Shown: piece by piece, positions 17,028 to 25,719 of the stretch | Layout of the letters: each line of letters begins with the position of its first letter | Position numbering within the stretch: the first letter of the stretch is position 1 | Assembly: GCF_000382445.1 (NCBI RefSeq) | Contig: NZ_KB905472.1 | Coordinates: 436,776 to 500,775 of the forward strand | DNA from: Phocaeicola massiliensis B84634 = Timone 84634 = DSM 17679 = JCM 13223 | GTDB lineage: Bacteria; Bacteroidota; Bacteroidia; Bacteroidales; Bacteroidaceae | Reading direction: 5' to 3' | DNA: 64,000 bases | Program-made: the position numbers and the translations under genes | Notes under the pieces: generated by a model | Told to the model about the DNA's origin: nothing | The model's database searches: none | Seen by the model: only the letters and a program-made list of their open reading frames with translations

Positions 17028-18161
17028 TTATTTATGACGGTATTCTTTCTTTTTCCAGAAATTGAGTCCGACATATACACGTAGTGTTCCGAAAGTGTTA
17101 GTCAGTGAAAAATCTTCTTTCCGATAATCGTAGGTGTGCATGACCAGTGCGGCACCTGCGAAGTATTTGCTGTTGTTATAGACTATGGAGGCACGGGTAA
17201 TCAAATCGAAATTGATATCTTTTATCCAGTGGGTATGGGGTTGGGGAGTATCGTTTATCTTTGATTTCTTATAGGCAATGGCGGGAAGGAGTGAAAGATT
17301 GGATACCCAGTTCTTGGCAAAGACCCAGTTATAGCCGTAGCCCAGACAAAGGCTGTAATCCGAATATTTCACTTTCTTGAAAAGTAAAGCATTGTGTAAC
17401 TGATCACGCATCTCGGTCGGTAATTTATCATAATCAAAAGAAATATTATGCTGTGAGTAAGAGAATCCTGCCATTAAAGAACCGGCACTTTTCCTTTGGT
17501 TTGTAGATTGGCTGTAAGCGGCAGGGTAGGAAAATCGTTTGTAATTGAATATCCAGTAAGCGTTCAACCCCTTGATTTTACTTTGAAAGCCGTTGAAGTC
17601 CATATTTTTGGTCGGGGTATTTAATTGGAAGCCATTGTACGAGCGTATCTTGAAATCGCTTCCCGTTTTTCTCCAATACAGGTCTACTCCGAATTTGGAA
17701 CTGTAGAGGTTTAATGCCATTTCTGTTTTCTTGGCTTTATTTTTATGTCCGCCGAATATGTCTTTTACATCAAAAGAGTATCCCAAAAATATCCAGCGCC
17801 AACCAAAATAAACTCCCAATTTGAAGTTGGCATTCGGTGAGAAACTTATGCTTTGTTCACCGTTGTTGCTGTTGCTTCCCAATCGGTAATATTCATACCA
17901 ACTGCTGTGTTCCAGCATAAACGCCAGATTATAAAGGTTGGGGGAGATGAAAGTGGTGTCGACAGCATTGAACTCTTTTCCTACCTTTCTGATTTTCCGC
18001 CCCGTGTGACGCACTGTAGTGGCAATACCATCTGTCAGATTGACAAGAACGCCTTTACTGTTTTGCGCTGTTGTATCCTTCTTTATCTCTTCTTGTGCGG
18101 AAGCATTCAGGATATAAAGAAAGAAGCTGAGCAGCAAACAGATTTTCCGGGCGTTCGTCAT
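17028..18161 (-). CDS. DUF4421 family envelope protein
   Basis: This 377-residue protein has a signal peptide (MTNARKICLLLSFFLYILNASAQ). A DUF4421-like region follows, with DTTFISPNLYNLAFMLEHSSWYEYY, LGVYFGWRWIFLGYSFDVKDIFGG and SKFGVDLYWRKTGSDFKI. The C-terminal half reads as alternating beta strands, suggesting an outer-membrane barrel. The function of the family is unknown. The oxidoreductase gene lies just upstream on the same strand (10-base gap), suggesting one transcript. Confidence 0.8.
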   Translation of the reverse strand: MTNARKICLLLSFFLYILNASAQEEIKKDTTAQNSKGVLVNLTDGIATTVRHTGRKIRKVGKEFNAVDTTFISPNLYNLAFMLEHSSWYEYYRLGSNSNNGEQSISFSPNANFKLGVYFGWRWIFLGYSFDVKDIFGGHKNKAKKTEMALNLYSSKFGVDLYWRKTGSDFKIRSYNGFQLNTPTKNMDFNGFQSKIKGLNAYWIFNYKRFSYPAAYSQSTNQRKSAGSLMAGFSYSQHNISFDYDKLPTEMRDQLHNALLFKKVKYSDYSLCLGYGYNWVFAKNWVSNLSLLPAIAYKKSKINDTPQPHTHWIKDINFDLITRASIVYNNSKYFAGAALVMHTYDYRKEDFSLTNTFGTLRVYVGLNFWKKKEYRHK

Positions 18162-18171
18162 AAATGTGATG

Positions 18172-19161
18172 TTAGAGTTTATTTAAAATACGATCCATTA
18201 CCCAGTTTGTGGGAGTGGCACTGATTCCGTCACAAGTACAGATTGCTTTTCCTTGCAGATGTTCTACCACAGCCTTGATGAGAGGCAGTTGTACATGAGG
18301 GGGATTTTCGGGCAGGAATTCTTCACGGCCTCTTTCTGTGTGGAGGGCAATAGGTTCGTAAGTGAAGACAGAGAAACAAATCATTCCTTTGTCGCCAATG
18401 ATTTCGATGCGGTCTTCTTTGGCAGATTCATGTGCCACAAAGCACCATGAGCCGGAACCGGGCAGACCGGAATCAAATTTGAAACAGGCACTGATGGTGT
18501 CTTCTGCCTGATACAGACCACCTCGGTTGCTTTTATATCCTTCTGCTTCAAGTATGCAGCCGAACATATCTTGTAATAAATCCAATTGATGAGGGGCAAG
18601 GTCGTAAAAATAACCGCCTCCCGCAATGTCCGCCTGTACGCGCCAAGGAAGGTTTGTACTGTTATAATCGAGATTACGTGGTGGTTGGGCAAAACGAATT
18701 TGTATATTGATTACGTTGCCGATTTCTCCGTTCTCTACCATTTGACGCACTTTCTGAAAATAAGGAAGGTAGCGGCGATAGTAAGCTACAAAACACGGAA
18801 CTCCTGTTTCCTGCGAGATGCGGTTGATGCGGGCGCAATCTTCATAGCTGGCTGCCATTGGTTTCTCAATATAGACAGGTTTTCCGGCTTTCATTGCCAT
18901 GATGGCAAAGGTGGCATGGGAAGAGGGGGGCGTAGCGATGTAGACAGCATTTACGTCTTCATCACCAATGAGTTGTTGTACGTCGGTATACCAACGTGGG
19001 ATATTGTGTCTTTTGGCGTATGATTCTGCTTTTTCTTTGTTGCGGCTCATCACAGCCACTACTTGAGAGCCTTCAATCATGGCGAAGGCGGGTCCACTCT
19101 TTTTCTCGGTTACTTCACCGCAACCGATAAAACCCCATTTAACTGTTTTCAGTTTGTTCAT
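18172..19161 (-). CDS. Gfo/Idh/MocA family NAD(P)-dependent oxidoreductase
   Basis: This 329-residue protein has an N-terminal Rossmann fold (VKWGFIGCGEVTEKKSGPAF, with GxGxxT as the nucleotide-binding loop). The family motif EKPMAASYEDC carries the conserved EKP lysine near residue 97. The C-terminal alpha/beta dimerisation domain includes GGGYFYDLAPHQLDLLQDMFG, with the catalytic-type D...H pair. Family members oxidise or reduce sugar or inositol hydroxyls. The exact substrate cannot be read from sequence. It is upstream of and probably co-transcribed with the DUF4421 gene. Confidence 0.9.
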   Translation of the reverse strand: MNKLKTVKWGFIGCGEVTEKKSGPAFAMIEGSQVVAVMSRNKEKAESYAKRHNIPRWYTDVQQLIGDEDVNAVYIATPPSSHATFAIMAMKAGKPVYIEKPMAASYEDCARINRISQETGVPCFVAYYRRYLPYFQKVRQMVENGEIGNVINIQIRFAQPPRNLDYNSTNLPWRVQADIAGGGYFYDLAPHQLDLLQDMFGCILEAEGYKSNRGGLYQAEDTISACFKFDSGLPGSGSWCFVAHESAKEDRIEIIGDKGMICFSVFTYEPIALHTERGREEFLPENPPHVQLPLIKAVVEHLQGKAICTCDGISATPTNWVMDRILNKL

Positions 19162-19250
19162 TACTATAATATTTTCGTCATTTCTCCTGAAATGACAACA
19201 ATTCAGATTGCAAATATATTAAGATTTTGCAATTTAAACCGTATAAAAAA

Positions 19251-20066
19251 TCACTTATTATAGTATTTCTTTTGTAGTTCTCTGAATTCGGGAGTTAGGG
19301 TATAGGTGTCGAGCCATGCATTCAGACTGTCCAGCAAGATGGGAGAATGTTTACTTACTCCCCATGAATAAAACTGGGTAAAACTGATGGCTGTCTTTAT
19401 ATCCAGTTGCGGAAAATCATTGATGGAAGCTTGGGCGATGCTTTCATCACATACTGTGTAGTCTATATCTCCGTGAGCCACCATTGCCAGCAGTTGCTCA
19501 GGACCATATTTTTCTACTTCTTGAATGTAAATAGTGTCTCCGATTTCGTTGCTCAAATTATGGATGCGGAGCAGGACCGGTGATCCCTTGACTACGTGAA
19601 GGGTTTTGCGTGCCAGTTCTAATTGGCTGTGAATATACATACTGTCATTTTCCTGTTCGGGCTTGCGCTGCACCAACACTTGCTTGTTGAGAAGGATGGG
19701 GTGGGTGAACAGCAATGAGTCTTTCGATTCGCTGGTTACTATGGTGCTGTTTGCCAGTATGTCATATTTTCCGGTTAATATGCCTTCCTGTCTTTTTTCA
19801 AAACTCATTTCCGGAATAATTTCGGGTGTCAGTCCTTTACTGCGGGCAAACGCATTCAATAATTCATAATGAAAACCGCTCACAGTATCCCCATCGGCAA
19901 AATAACTGATGGAATTATATTCTGTCACAGCTCGCAGGATTCCCGATTCAACGATAGTCTGATAGTCTCGGGGTTTACCCTTTTCTTTGTCTTTTCCGGG
20001 AAAGAAGAGAGTATAGAGGGTAACAGCCACAATTCCCATTATGATATATTTCAAATATCTCTTCAT
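19251..20066 (-). CDS. Membrane-anchored periplasmic solute-binding protein (SBP_bac_3 type)
   Basis: The start is ATG at 20066; a GTG one codon earlier is less likely. The N-terminus (MKRYLKYIIMGIVAVTLYTLFFPG) is an uncleaved signal anchor. The following 245 residues look like a family 3 extracellular binding domain: GILRAVTEYNSISYFADGDTVSGFHYELLNAFARSKGLTPEII, MSFEKRQEGILTGKYDILANST and the end SLNAWLDTYTLTPEFRELQKKYY. It resembles the sensor domain of MltF, but no lytic transglycosylase domain is attached. It may bind amino acids or peptidoglycan fragments. The porin gene is 8 bases upstream, indicating an operon. Confidence 0.82.
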   Translation of the reverse strand: MKRYLKYIIMGIVAVTLYTLFFPGKDKEKGKPRDYQTIVESGILRAVTEYNSISYFADGDTVSGFHYELLNAFARSKGLTPEIIPEMSFEKRQEGILTGKYDILANSTIVTSESKDSLLFTHPILLNKQVLVQRKPEQENDSMYIHSQLELARKTLHVVKGSPVLLRIHNLSNEIGDTIYIQEVEKYGPEQLLAMVAHGDIDYTVCDESIAQASINDFPQLDIKTAISFTQFYSWGVSKHSPILLDSLNAWLDTYTLTPEFRELQKKYYNK

Positions 20067-20074
20067 CACTGCCG

Positions 20075-22177
20075 TTAATCAAAGAAATTCCATGAAAGTC
20101 CGAACTTAATGGTTCTCGGGTTGATAGGATAATGAGGTGCGAGGAAGTATCTTGAACTTCCCGAACCTTGATTGATATGATACATCATCACAAAGAAACG
20201 GGTACGCTTCAAATGTAGATTGGCATATACATTAACGATGGGATAAGAACCGATTTCAATTTTGTCTTCGGGATTCTGATTATAGAATTGACCGATGGCA
20301 GGAGAATAGTCCGGCGCATAATACTTCGTGAAATAACGCACATCGGCTCCCAGTTCCAGTTGGAGTACTTTCTTGGCAAGTCCTGTTTTGATATATAGAT
20401 TGCCATACATGGATAGCTCCGGCAAAGGTAGTATATCTTGTTTGCTCGATTTCTGATAAGCTACTTCACCGTCCAGATGAAGGATACCGAATTTTAATTT
20501 TTGCTGCAGAACGGCACTTAATACTTGAATATTTCCGGTGTATTGCTCTACGGCGGCATTATTCTTAAAAGAAAGAATCTTGCCTTCATTGTCTTTTACG
20601 GGGACACTGGTATTGGCAAGGTAGGTGTAGTTCTTGATATTTTCTACACCGGCACGCAAAGTTGTTCCCCATTTATCGAAACTTAGCTTGCCTTCCAGTC
20701 GGGTACGCATGATTTTGGACAAGTCATCATTGTTCCACCAATAATGCTTAGAATGGAAGTGTCTGAAATAGAAGACCGGATTCTGGTTTTTGATAAATGC
20801 ATTGGCTTCCAACCGAATGGTATCGCCAAATAGAGGTATATTTAAATCTCCATTGCCTTCAATATTGAATTGCCCGGCATCCTCACCTGCGATAGCCAGT
20901 TCTCCTAAGATGTTATAGTGTAGCAGCTTACCTTGACGTTTGGATAACTCGCCTCCAATGGACAGCACGCTTTCTTTATAATGTCCCAAACGGCGTTCTT
21001 TGGGAACATCTGTTGTATCTGTCAATGTAAAGTTGCGGTATTCATAACTCATAAAAGCGGTGAGACCTGCCTTAGCCCATTTGTTAAATCCTTCGTGCAG
21101 TGATATGCCGATGGTATTTTTGATGGAAGAGCGTCGGGTTTTATCAATAGAGTCGTTGCCCAAGTAATTGTGCTCAAAATATTTCTGATTCTGTTCGTCA
21201 TCATAAGAGATGTATTTGCGTCCGTTCAGGTCGACTTGCAAGGTATGGATGAAGCTGGTAACAGGAACGAATTCTTGGATAATTCTTACAGAATCTTTAG
21301 TTACGCTGTCTGTTTTTTCTTTGTGAAAACCAAGGTTGTAACGCTGGGTCATAAATACGTGATAGCTGGTATTATGATTCCATACTTTGTTCAAGTTGGT
21401 GGGGATGTCGTACGATTTGTATTCCTTTTTTCCTTCTGCCATGTCCAAAGGATTGGTGATGTAACGGTCGTCGGCAATACCGCCGTTTTCAGCTATTTTC
21501 AGGTTGTCATTGTTGAATATAAAGTGCATGTTGTATTTGTCTCCCCGATAGCTGGCAAACAATCCTCCGTTGAAGAATGCTGTGGATTGGCTGGCATAGA
21601 GACCGCGTCCGTAGAGATAATCAATATAAAAACCGACACCGAATCGCTTGTTGGCATTGATGGCAAAGTAGGATTTGAAACGCTCTTCACCGTTACGGCT
21701 ATCGAAAGTTTTATAATAGCTCAGGTTGGTAAAGGGAGAAAGCGTATTGGTAAATATGATATCTTCCGGGCGGAGTACGGTAAGGTCGTATGGATCGGTA
21801 AAAAAGAACTGACTGGCATCCCGACGGTCGAAAAAAAGACGCGACAGGCGGGGAGAGCCTAAGTTGCCCAAGTAGTTATATTGTCCGGTCATGCCTCCGG
21901 TGTCGTTTGTGTTCTGGAAAGCGTGTGTAAGGGTATCTACCGGTACGAAGGTCACATTACCGAACCGGCTGTCTATTTTCCATGAATAAAGCCCGATGGG
22001 AATTGTGTTTGCATCGATCACGGCAGTTGTATCTATAGGGTTACCATTACGGTCACGCTGCCCCATGCTTAATCCGCTGGCAGAAGAACCGAAGTTATTA
22101 TTCAGTGTGTTTTGTGCCTGCAACATCACTTGGCTGCACAGAAACATTAATAGAATGAGTGAGAATATTCTTTTCAT
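20075..22177 (-). CDS. Putative porin (Porin_10 family)
   Basis: This is a 700-residue outer-membrane protein. The start at 22177 (MKRIFSLILLMFLCSQVMLQAQ) gives a clean signal peptide; the longer frame to 22225 would run through the promoter and terminator. Features include YNYLGNLGSPRLSRLFFDRRDASQFFFTDPYDL, SPFTNLSYYKTFDSRNGEERFKSYFAINANKRFGVGFYIDYLYGRG, and a C-terminus ending in the aromatic FGLSWNFFD, all typical of the Bacteroidetes putative-porin family. A -7 box at 22186-22193 lies only 8 bases before the ATG. The mRNA would be nearly leaderless if that promoter is used. Confidence 0.85.
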   Translation of the reverse strand: MKRIFSLILLMFLCSQVMLQAQNTLNNNFGSSASGLSMGQRDRNGNPIDTTAVIDANTIPIGLYSWKIDSRFGNVTFVPVDTLTHAFQNTNDTGGMTGQYNYLGNLGSPRLSRLFFDRRDASQFFFTDPYDLTVLRPEDIIFTNTLSPFTNLSYYKTFDSRNGEERFKSYFAINANKRFGVGFYIDYLYGRGLYASQSTAFFNGGLFASYRGDKYNMHFIFNNDNLKIAENGGIADDRYITNPLDMAEGKKEYKSYDIPTNLNKVWNHNTSYHVFMTQRYNLGFHKEKTDSVTKDSVRIIQEFVPVTSFIHTLQVDLNGRKYISYDDEQNQKYFEHNYLGNDSIDKTRRSSIKNTIGISLHEGFNKWAKAGLTAFMSYEYRNFTLTDTTDVPKERRLGHYKESVLSIGGELSKRQGKLLHYNILGELAIAGEDAGQFNIEGNGDLNIPLFGDTIRLEANAFIKNQNPVFYFRHFHSKHYWWNNDDLSKIMRTRLEGKLSFDKWGTTLRAGVENIKNYTYLANTSVPVKDNEGKILSFKNNAAVEQYTGNIQVLSAVLQQKLKFGILHLDGEVAYQKSSKQDILPLPELSMYGNLYIKTGLAKKVLQLELGADVRYFTKYYAPDYSPAIGQFYNQNPEDKIEIGSYPIVNVYANLHLKRTRFFVMMYHINQGSGSSRYFLAPHYPINPRTIKFGLSWNFFD

Positions 22178-22185
22178 AACGCCCG

Positions 22186-22193
22186 CAAAGATA
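22186..22193 (-). promoter_or_regulatory. -7 box directly before the porin start
   Basis: The minus strand reads TATCTTTG, a perfect TAnnTTTG box. With initiation about 7 bases downstream the transcript would begin at or next to the ATG at 22177. There is no clear TTTG at the -33 position, so the assignment is moderate. Confidence 0.5.
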
Positions 22194-22199
22194 CAATAT

Positions 22200-22245
22200 A
22201 AAAATAAAAGGAAGCGCTTTTCCACTGTGGAAAGTTCTTCCTTTT
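22200..22245 (-). terminator. Terminator of the 2-oxoacid oxidoreductase operon
   Basis: AAAAGGAAG (22206-22214) pairs with CTTCCTTTT (22237-22245), with an inner stem TTTCCAC-TG-TGGAAA. On the minus strand it is followed by a T-rich tract, so it ends transcription coming from korC. Confidence 0.8.
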
Positions 22246-22270
22246 ATTATTCGTTTAGAGTTATTTTAAC

Positions 22271-22813
22271 TTACTGAGGCTTAATAATCTCCATTCCGAT
22301 GTGAATTGCTTCTTCGTTTACGGGGATAAGGTGGTGGTGGCGCTCGGGCAATGTCTTGCGTAACGCTTTCAGTACACTTTCAATAGCTACCACCGGACGC
22401 AGTTTCAATAATCCTCCCAAAACAATCATATTGAATGTTTTGGCAATGCCGCGTTCATTGGCTGCATCCATAGCGTCGATGCGGTAAATCTGAATGTCTT
22501 TACGGGTTGGTGGTTCGATAATACCATATCCGTCGTAAATCAGAATACCTCCCGGTTTTACTTTGTTTTCAAACTTAGCCAATGAAGGCTGATTCAGTAT
22601 GATGGCTGTATCATATTGGCTGAGAATGGGAGAGGAGATGCGTTCATCGCTGACGATAACTGTAACGTTGGCAGTTCCTCCTCGTTGTTCGGGACCGTAT
22701 GCCGGCATCCAGGTTACCTCCTTGTTTTCCATCAGTCCTGAGTAAGCCAATATCTTACCCATTGACAATACGCCCTGACCGCCAAATCCTGCTATAATTA
22801 TTTCCTGTTTCAT
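22271..22813 (-). CDS. 2-oxoacid:ferredoxin oxidoreductase, gamma subunit
   Basis: This 180-residue protein matches the gamma (KorC/VorC/PorG-like) subunit. It opens with EIIIAGFGGQGVLSMGKILAYSGL and continues with EVTWMPAYGPEQRGGTANVTVIVSD, both hallmarks of the family. ATG at 22813 is preferred over GTG at 22816. With the alpha, beta and ferredoxin-like subunits it oxidatively decarboxylates a 2-oxoacid to acyl-CoA and reduces ferredoxin in the cytoplasm. It is the last gene of the operon, 13 bases after the beta subunit, and is followed by a strong terminator. Confidence 0.93.
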   Translation of the reverse strand: MKQEIIIAGFGGQGVLSMGKILAYSGLMENKEVTWMPAYGPEQRGGTANVTVIVSDERISSPILSQYDTAIILNQPSLAKFENKVKPGGILIYDGYGIIEPPTRKDIQIYRIDAMDAANERGIAKTFNMIVLGGLLKLRPVVAIESVLKALRKTLPERHHHLIPVNEEAIHIGMEIIKPQ

Positions 22814-22826
22814 CACTTTTGTTTTT

Positions 22827-23591
22827 TTATTCTTTATCTTTCAAATCGCCCAACGGATAGAAGGGGAACATGTGTTCCACCATCCAGTCATTGGATGCTT
22901 GTGGTGTCATCTTCCAACCTGAGTTACAGGTGGAAACGATTTCTACCAGATTGGAACCTTTTCCGTTCATCGAGTTTTCGAAAGCTTTGCGGATGGCTTT
23001 CTTTGCCTTGCGGATAGCGGCAACTGTATGAACAGCCTGACGGGTGACGTATGCTGTACCCTCCAGTGTGGCGGCTATTTCGGTCATTTTCAATGGATAA
23101 CCGTGGATGGTTACGTCGCGACCGTAAGGACAGGTTGCGGTTTTCATGCCGATTAGTGTGGTCGGAGCCATTTGACCGCCGGTCATACCGTAAATAGCGT
23201 TATTGATAAAGATAATGGTAATGTTTTCGCCTCTGTTTAGCGCGTGGATGGTTTCGGCTGTACCGATACATGCCAGGTCGCCGTCACCCTGATAAGTGAA
23301 TACCAGACGGTCGGGCCATAAACGCTTCACGGCAGTAGCAACGGCAGGTGCACGTCCGTGAGCAGCTTCCTGCCAGTCAATGTCCAGATAGTTATATGCA
23401 AATACGGCACATCCCACCGGTGATATGCCGACGGTCTTGTCCTCCATGCCCATTTCTTCGATTACTTCGGCTATCAGCTTATGAACCACACCGTGGCTGC
23501 ATCCGGGACAGTAGTGCATCGGATTGTCGTTCATTAGCGTTGGTTTTTTATAAACCAGATTTTCGGGTTTTATGATTTCTTCTCTTGTCAT
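22827..23591 (-). CDS. 2-oxoacid:ferredoxin oxidoreductase, beta (TPP-binding) subunit
   Basis: This 254-residue subunit binds thiamine pyrophosphate. The motif TYQGDGDLACIGTAETIHALNRGENITIIFINNAIYGMTGGQ (GDGD...NN) is the Mg/TPP signature. YCPGCSHGVVHKLIAEV near the N-terminus is the conserved CPGC segment, and GPVGCAVF-like ISPVGCAVFAYNYL follows. Length is normal for Kor/Vor beta subunits. It lies between the small membrane protein gene and the gamma subunit on one strand. Confidence 0.94.
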   Translation of the reverse strand: MTREEIIKPENLVYKKPTLMNDNPMHYCPGCSHGVVHKLIAEVIEEMGMEDKTVGISPVGCAVFAYNYLDIDWQEAAHGRAPAVATAVKRLWPDRLVFTYQGDGDLACIGTAETIHALNRGENITIIFINNAIYGMTGGQMAPTTLIGMKTATCPYGRDVTIHGYPLKMTEIAATLEGTAYVTRQAVHTVAAIRKAKKAIRKAFENSMNGKGSNLVEIVSTCNSGWKMTPQASNDWMVEHMFPFYPLGDLKDKE

Positions 23592-23609
23592 ATTTTCTCC
23601 TCCTATCGC

Positions 23610-23777
23610 TTAACACATGAACCGTAAAAAGAACTCTATCAGCTTGGTAAAGATAGCTGCGGCACAAACATAAATGAATACTTTAAAGTCACTGACAAAG
23701 AAGTAAGTAAGAACAGCTGCCAGTGCCAATACCATGAATATGATATTCAATATGTTTCTAATCAGATTCGTGTTCAT
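23610..23777 (-). CDS. 55-residue two-helix membrane protein inside the oxidoreductase operon
   Basis: An ATG at 23777 opens a 55-codon frame that stops at 23610. The product starts MNTNLIRNILNIIFMVLALA and ends KLIEFFLRFMC. Residues about 8-27 and 32-45 are hydrophobic and separated by a short SDFK turn, predicting a small hairpin in the inner membrane. The frame fills the gap between the alpha (7 bases upstream) and beta (18 bases downstream) subunit genes exactly, so it is very probably translated. No known motif is recognised. It may tether the complex to the membrane or couple it to a ferredoxin-using membrane enzyme (inference). Confidence 0.8.
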   Translation of the reverse strand: MNTNLIRNILNIIFMVLALAAVLTYFFVSDFKVFIYVCAAAIFTKLIEFFLRFMC

Positions 23778-23784
23778 ACGTTTA

Positions 23785-24867
23785 TTATTTAATAATTTTT
23801 TCTTTGAGCGCAGTAACTACTTCATCCGGGTCGGGAACGATACCTCCCAAGCGTCCGAAGTATTCGACGGGCACTTTACATTCTACTGCCAGACGAACAT
23901 CTTCCACCATTTGTCCGGCATTCAGTTCCACGGTGAGGATACCTTTTACTTGGCGGCTGCGTTCGGCGATTGCTTTAGATGGGAACGGCCACAATGTAAT
24001 AGGACGGAGCAAACCTACTTTGATACCTTCTGCGCGTGCTTCCTCCATTGCTTTTTGAGCAATGCGGGCACATGAGCCAAAAGCCACAATCAGATACTCG
24101 GCATCATCGCAATGAATTTCTTCATAGCGTACTTCTTTTTCTTCTATTTCAGCATATTTTTGTTGGAGATGGATATTGCGTTTTTCCATTTCGGCAGGAT
24201 CCAATTCCAGTGAAGTTACAATGTTGGGACCTCGGTGTTTGAGCTTGCCGAAGGTTGCCCATGGGCAACGTGCCATAACTTCTTCGTTGGTGAGGCGCGG
24301 ACGCTGTTCGGGTAATACCACTTTTTCCATCATTTGTCCGATAACACCATCTGCCAAAATGATGGCAGGGTTGCGGTATTTGAATGCCAAATCGAAGGCC
24401 AGACCTACGAAATCAGCCATTTCCTGTACTGATGCCGGTGCGAGAGCTATCAGGCGATAGTCACCGTGTCCTCCTCCTTTTACTGTCTGGAAGTAGTCTG
24501 CCTGGCTGGGCTGGATGGTTCCCAAGCCGGGACCTCCACGCATGACATTCACAATTAAACAAGGGAGTTCGGCTCCTGCAATGTACGAAATGCCTTCTTG
24601 TTTCAAGCTCACACCGGGGCTTGAAGAAGAGGTCATTACCATTTTTCCGCTGGCTGCACCTCCGTATACCATATTGATAGCTGCTACTTCGCTTTCGGCC
24701 TGAAGCACTACCATACCGGTAGTTTCCCAAGGTTTTTCGTCGGCAAGAGTTTCCAATATTTCCGATTGGGGGGTGATGGGATAGCCGAAATAGCCGTCCA
24801 CTCCGAAGCGGATGGCGGCATGGGCTATGGCTTCATTTCCCTTCATTAAAACGACTTCTTCTGCCAT
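23785..24867 (-). CDS. vorB: 2-oxoacid:ferredoxin oxidoreductase, alpha subunit (VorB-like)
   Basis: This 360-residue subunit has the pyrimidine-binding domain (LMKGNEAIAHAAIRFGVDGYFGYPITPQSEILETLADEKP), MVTSSSSPG-like MVMTSSSSPGVSLKQEG and the PGLGTIQPSQADYFQTVKGGGHGDY segment. The C-terminal domain II (AEYLIVAFGSCARIAQKAMEEARAEGIKVGLLRPITLWPFP) follows. It is most like 3-methyl-2-oxobutanoate dehydrogenase subunit VorB of Bacteroides, which uses branched-chain 2-oxoacids; 2-oxoglutarate remains possible. It follows the ferredoxin subunit by 13 bases. Confidence 0.93.
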   Translation of the reverse strand: MAEEVVLMKGNEAIAHAAIRFGVDGYFGYPITPQSEILETLADEKPWETTGMVVLQAESEVAAINMVYGGAASGKMVMTSSSSPGVSLKQEGISYIAGAELPCLIVNVMRGGPGLGTIQPSQADYFQTVKGGGHGDYRLIALAPASVQEMADFVGLAFDLAFKYRNPAIILADGVIGQMMEKVVLPEQRPRLTNEEVMARCPWATFGKLKHRGPNIVTSLELDPAEMEKRNIHLQQKYAEIEEKEVRYEEIHCDDAEYLIVAFGSCARIAQKAMEEARAEGIKVGLLRPITLWPFPSKAIAERSRQVKGILTVELNAGQMVEDVRLAVECKVPVEYFGRLGGIVPDPDEVVTALKEKIIK

Positions 24868-24880
24868 ATGTTTCTTTATT

Positions 24881-25111
24881 TTATTGTTGTTTTACTTTAT
24901 ATACACTGATGCATCCGTCGGGACACACTGTAGCACAAGACGCACAGCCGTTGCAAGTATCTTCCAATACTTGTTGGGCAAACGTATATCCTTTTTTATT
25001 CACTTCTTTGGCGGTGAGCGATATTACATGTAGCGGACATGCCACTACGCAGAGATTGCAGCCTTTGCAACGTTCTGTGTCGACTACAATTGCACCTTTA
25101 ATTTTTGCCAT
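24881..25111 (-). CDS. 4Fe-4S ferredoxin-type delta subunit of the oxidoreductase
   Basis: This 76-residue protein has two classical 4Fe-4S motifs: CKGCNLCVVACP (near residues 16-27) and CNGCASCATVCP (near 52-63). They match the delta (KorD/VorD) subunit that passes electrons to free ferredoxin. The start MAKIKGAIVVDTERC is the normal family start. It lies between the TPR protein gene and the alpha subunit gene on the same strand with gaps of about a dozen bases. Confidence 0.94.
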   Translation of the reverse strand: MAKIKGAIVVDTERCKGCNLCVVACPLHVISLTAKEVNKKGYTFAQQVLEDTCNGCASCATVCPDGCISVYKVKQQ

Positions 25112-25122
25112 AGGGTTAGTTA

Positions 25123-25401
25123 TTATTGATTATACATGTCTTTATTATAGAAATTAAGAATATCCATCAGCATGGTGTGTGCCTGGACTGCCGGACTTTC
25201 AGGGTTTCGTTCGATGGCTTCCAGATAGTTATTCAGAGCTTGTTGCCAATCACCTTTTTTGCGATAGGCATTGCCCAGCAAATAATAGGCTTCATCTTTG
25301 GAACCCTGATGGTTTCCGATGAAATTAGTTAGCGCGTTAATCGCTGTATCTGTTTCTCCTCGTTCTATAAGTTTCTTTATGTCTGATAATTGCTTTGCCA
25401 T
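25123..25401 (-). CDS. Small tetratricopeptide-repeat protein
   Basis: This 92-residue protein contains about two TPR units (SKDEAYYLLGNAYRKKGDWQQALNNYLEAIERNPESPAVQAHTMLMD; the GNAYRKKGDWQQAL stretch fits the TPR consensus). No signal peptide is present, so it is cytoplasmic. It is the first gene of the oxidoreductase operon, with the Fe-S subunit 11 bases downstream. It may be an assembly or docking factor (inference). The same gene order is common in Bacteroidales as far as I recall. Confidence 0.85.
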   Translation of the reverse strand: MAKQLSDIKKLIERGETDTAINALTNFIGNHQGSKDEAYYLLGNAYRKKGDWQQALNNYLEAIERNPESPAVQAHTMLMDILNFYNKDMYNQ

Positions 25402-25428
25402 TGCTTATGGTAATAATCTTGTTGCATA

Positions 25429-25436
25429 CAAAGATA
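25429..25436 (-). promoter_or_regulatory. -7 box of the oxidoreductase operon
   Basis: The minus strand reads TATCTTTG 28 bases before the TPR gene start. The 318-base gap from here to 25719 otherwise holds only the terminator hairpins of the DUF4468 gene. Confidence 0.55.
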
Positions 25437-25617
25437 CTCTTTATTTGTAATTAACAGGAAGTTTAGAGTAGAAAAAACGAACTTTCTGCTAAATTCATTT
25501 AAAACTTTATGTCCGTGAAACGGGTGGATATGTTATTTTGTTTTTCCTAATGATTTGATTATGATAGAAATAGTTTCAAATGAAACCATTGATCTCCGGT
25601 TCTGTTATTTATTCTTA

Positions 25618-25670
25618 AAGAAAACAATTGTCCCACGGCTATGAAGAGGAGTCTCTCAGAGTCGTGGGAC
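25618..25670 (-). terminator. Hairpin terminator after the DUF4468 gene
   Basis: GTCCCACGGCT (25630-25640) pairs with AGTCGTGGGAC (25660-25670), 10 of 11 bases. On the minus strand it is followed by AATTGTTTTCTTT. A second small hairpin, GTCGGA/TCCGAC, lies between it and the stop codon. Confidence 0.6.
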
Positions 25671-25719
25671 GATGAATGGTCGGACATGACATATCCGACT
25701 GTTTTTATTTCGGTAAACT

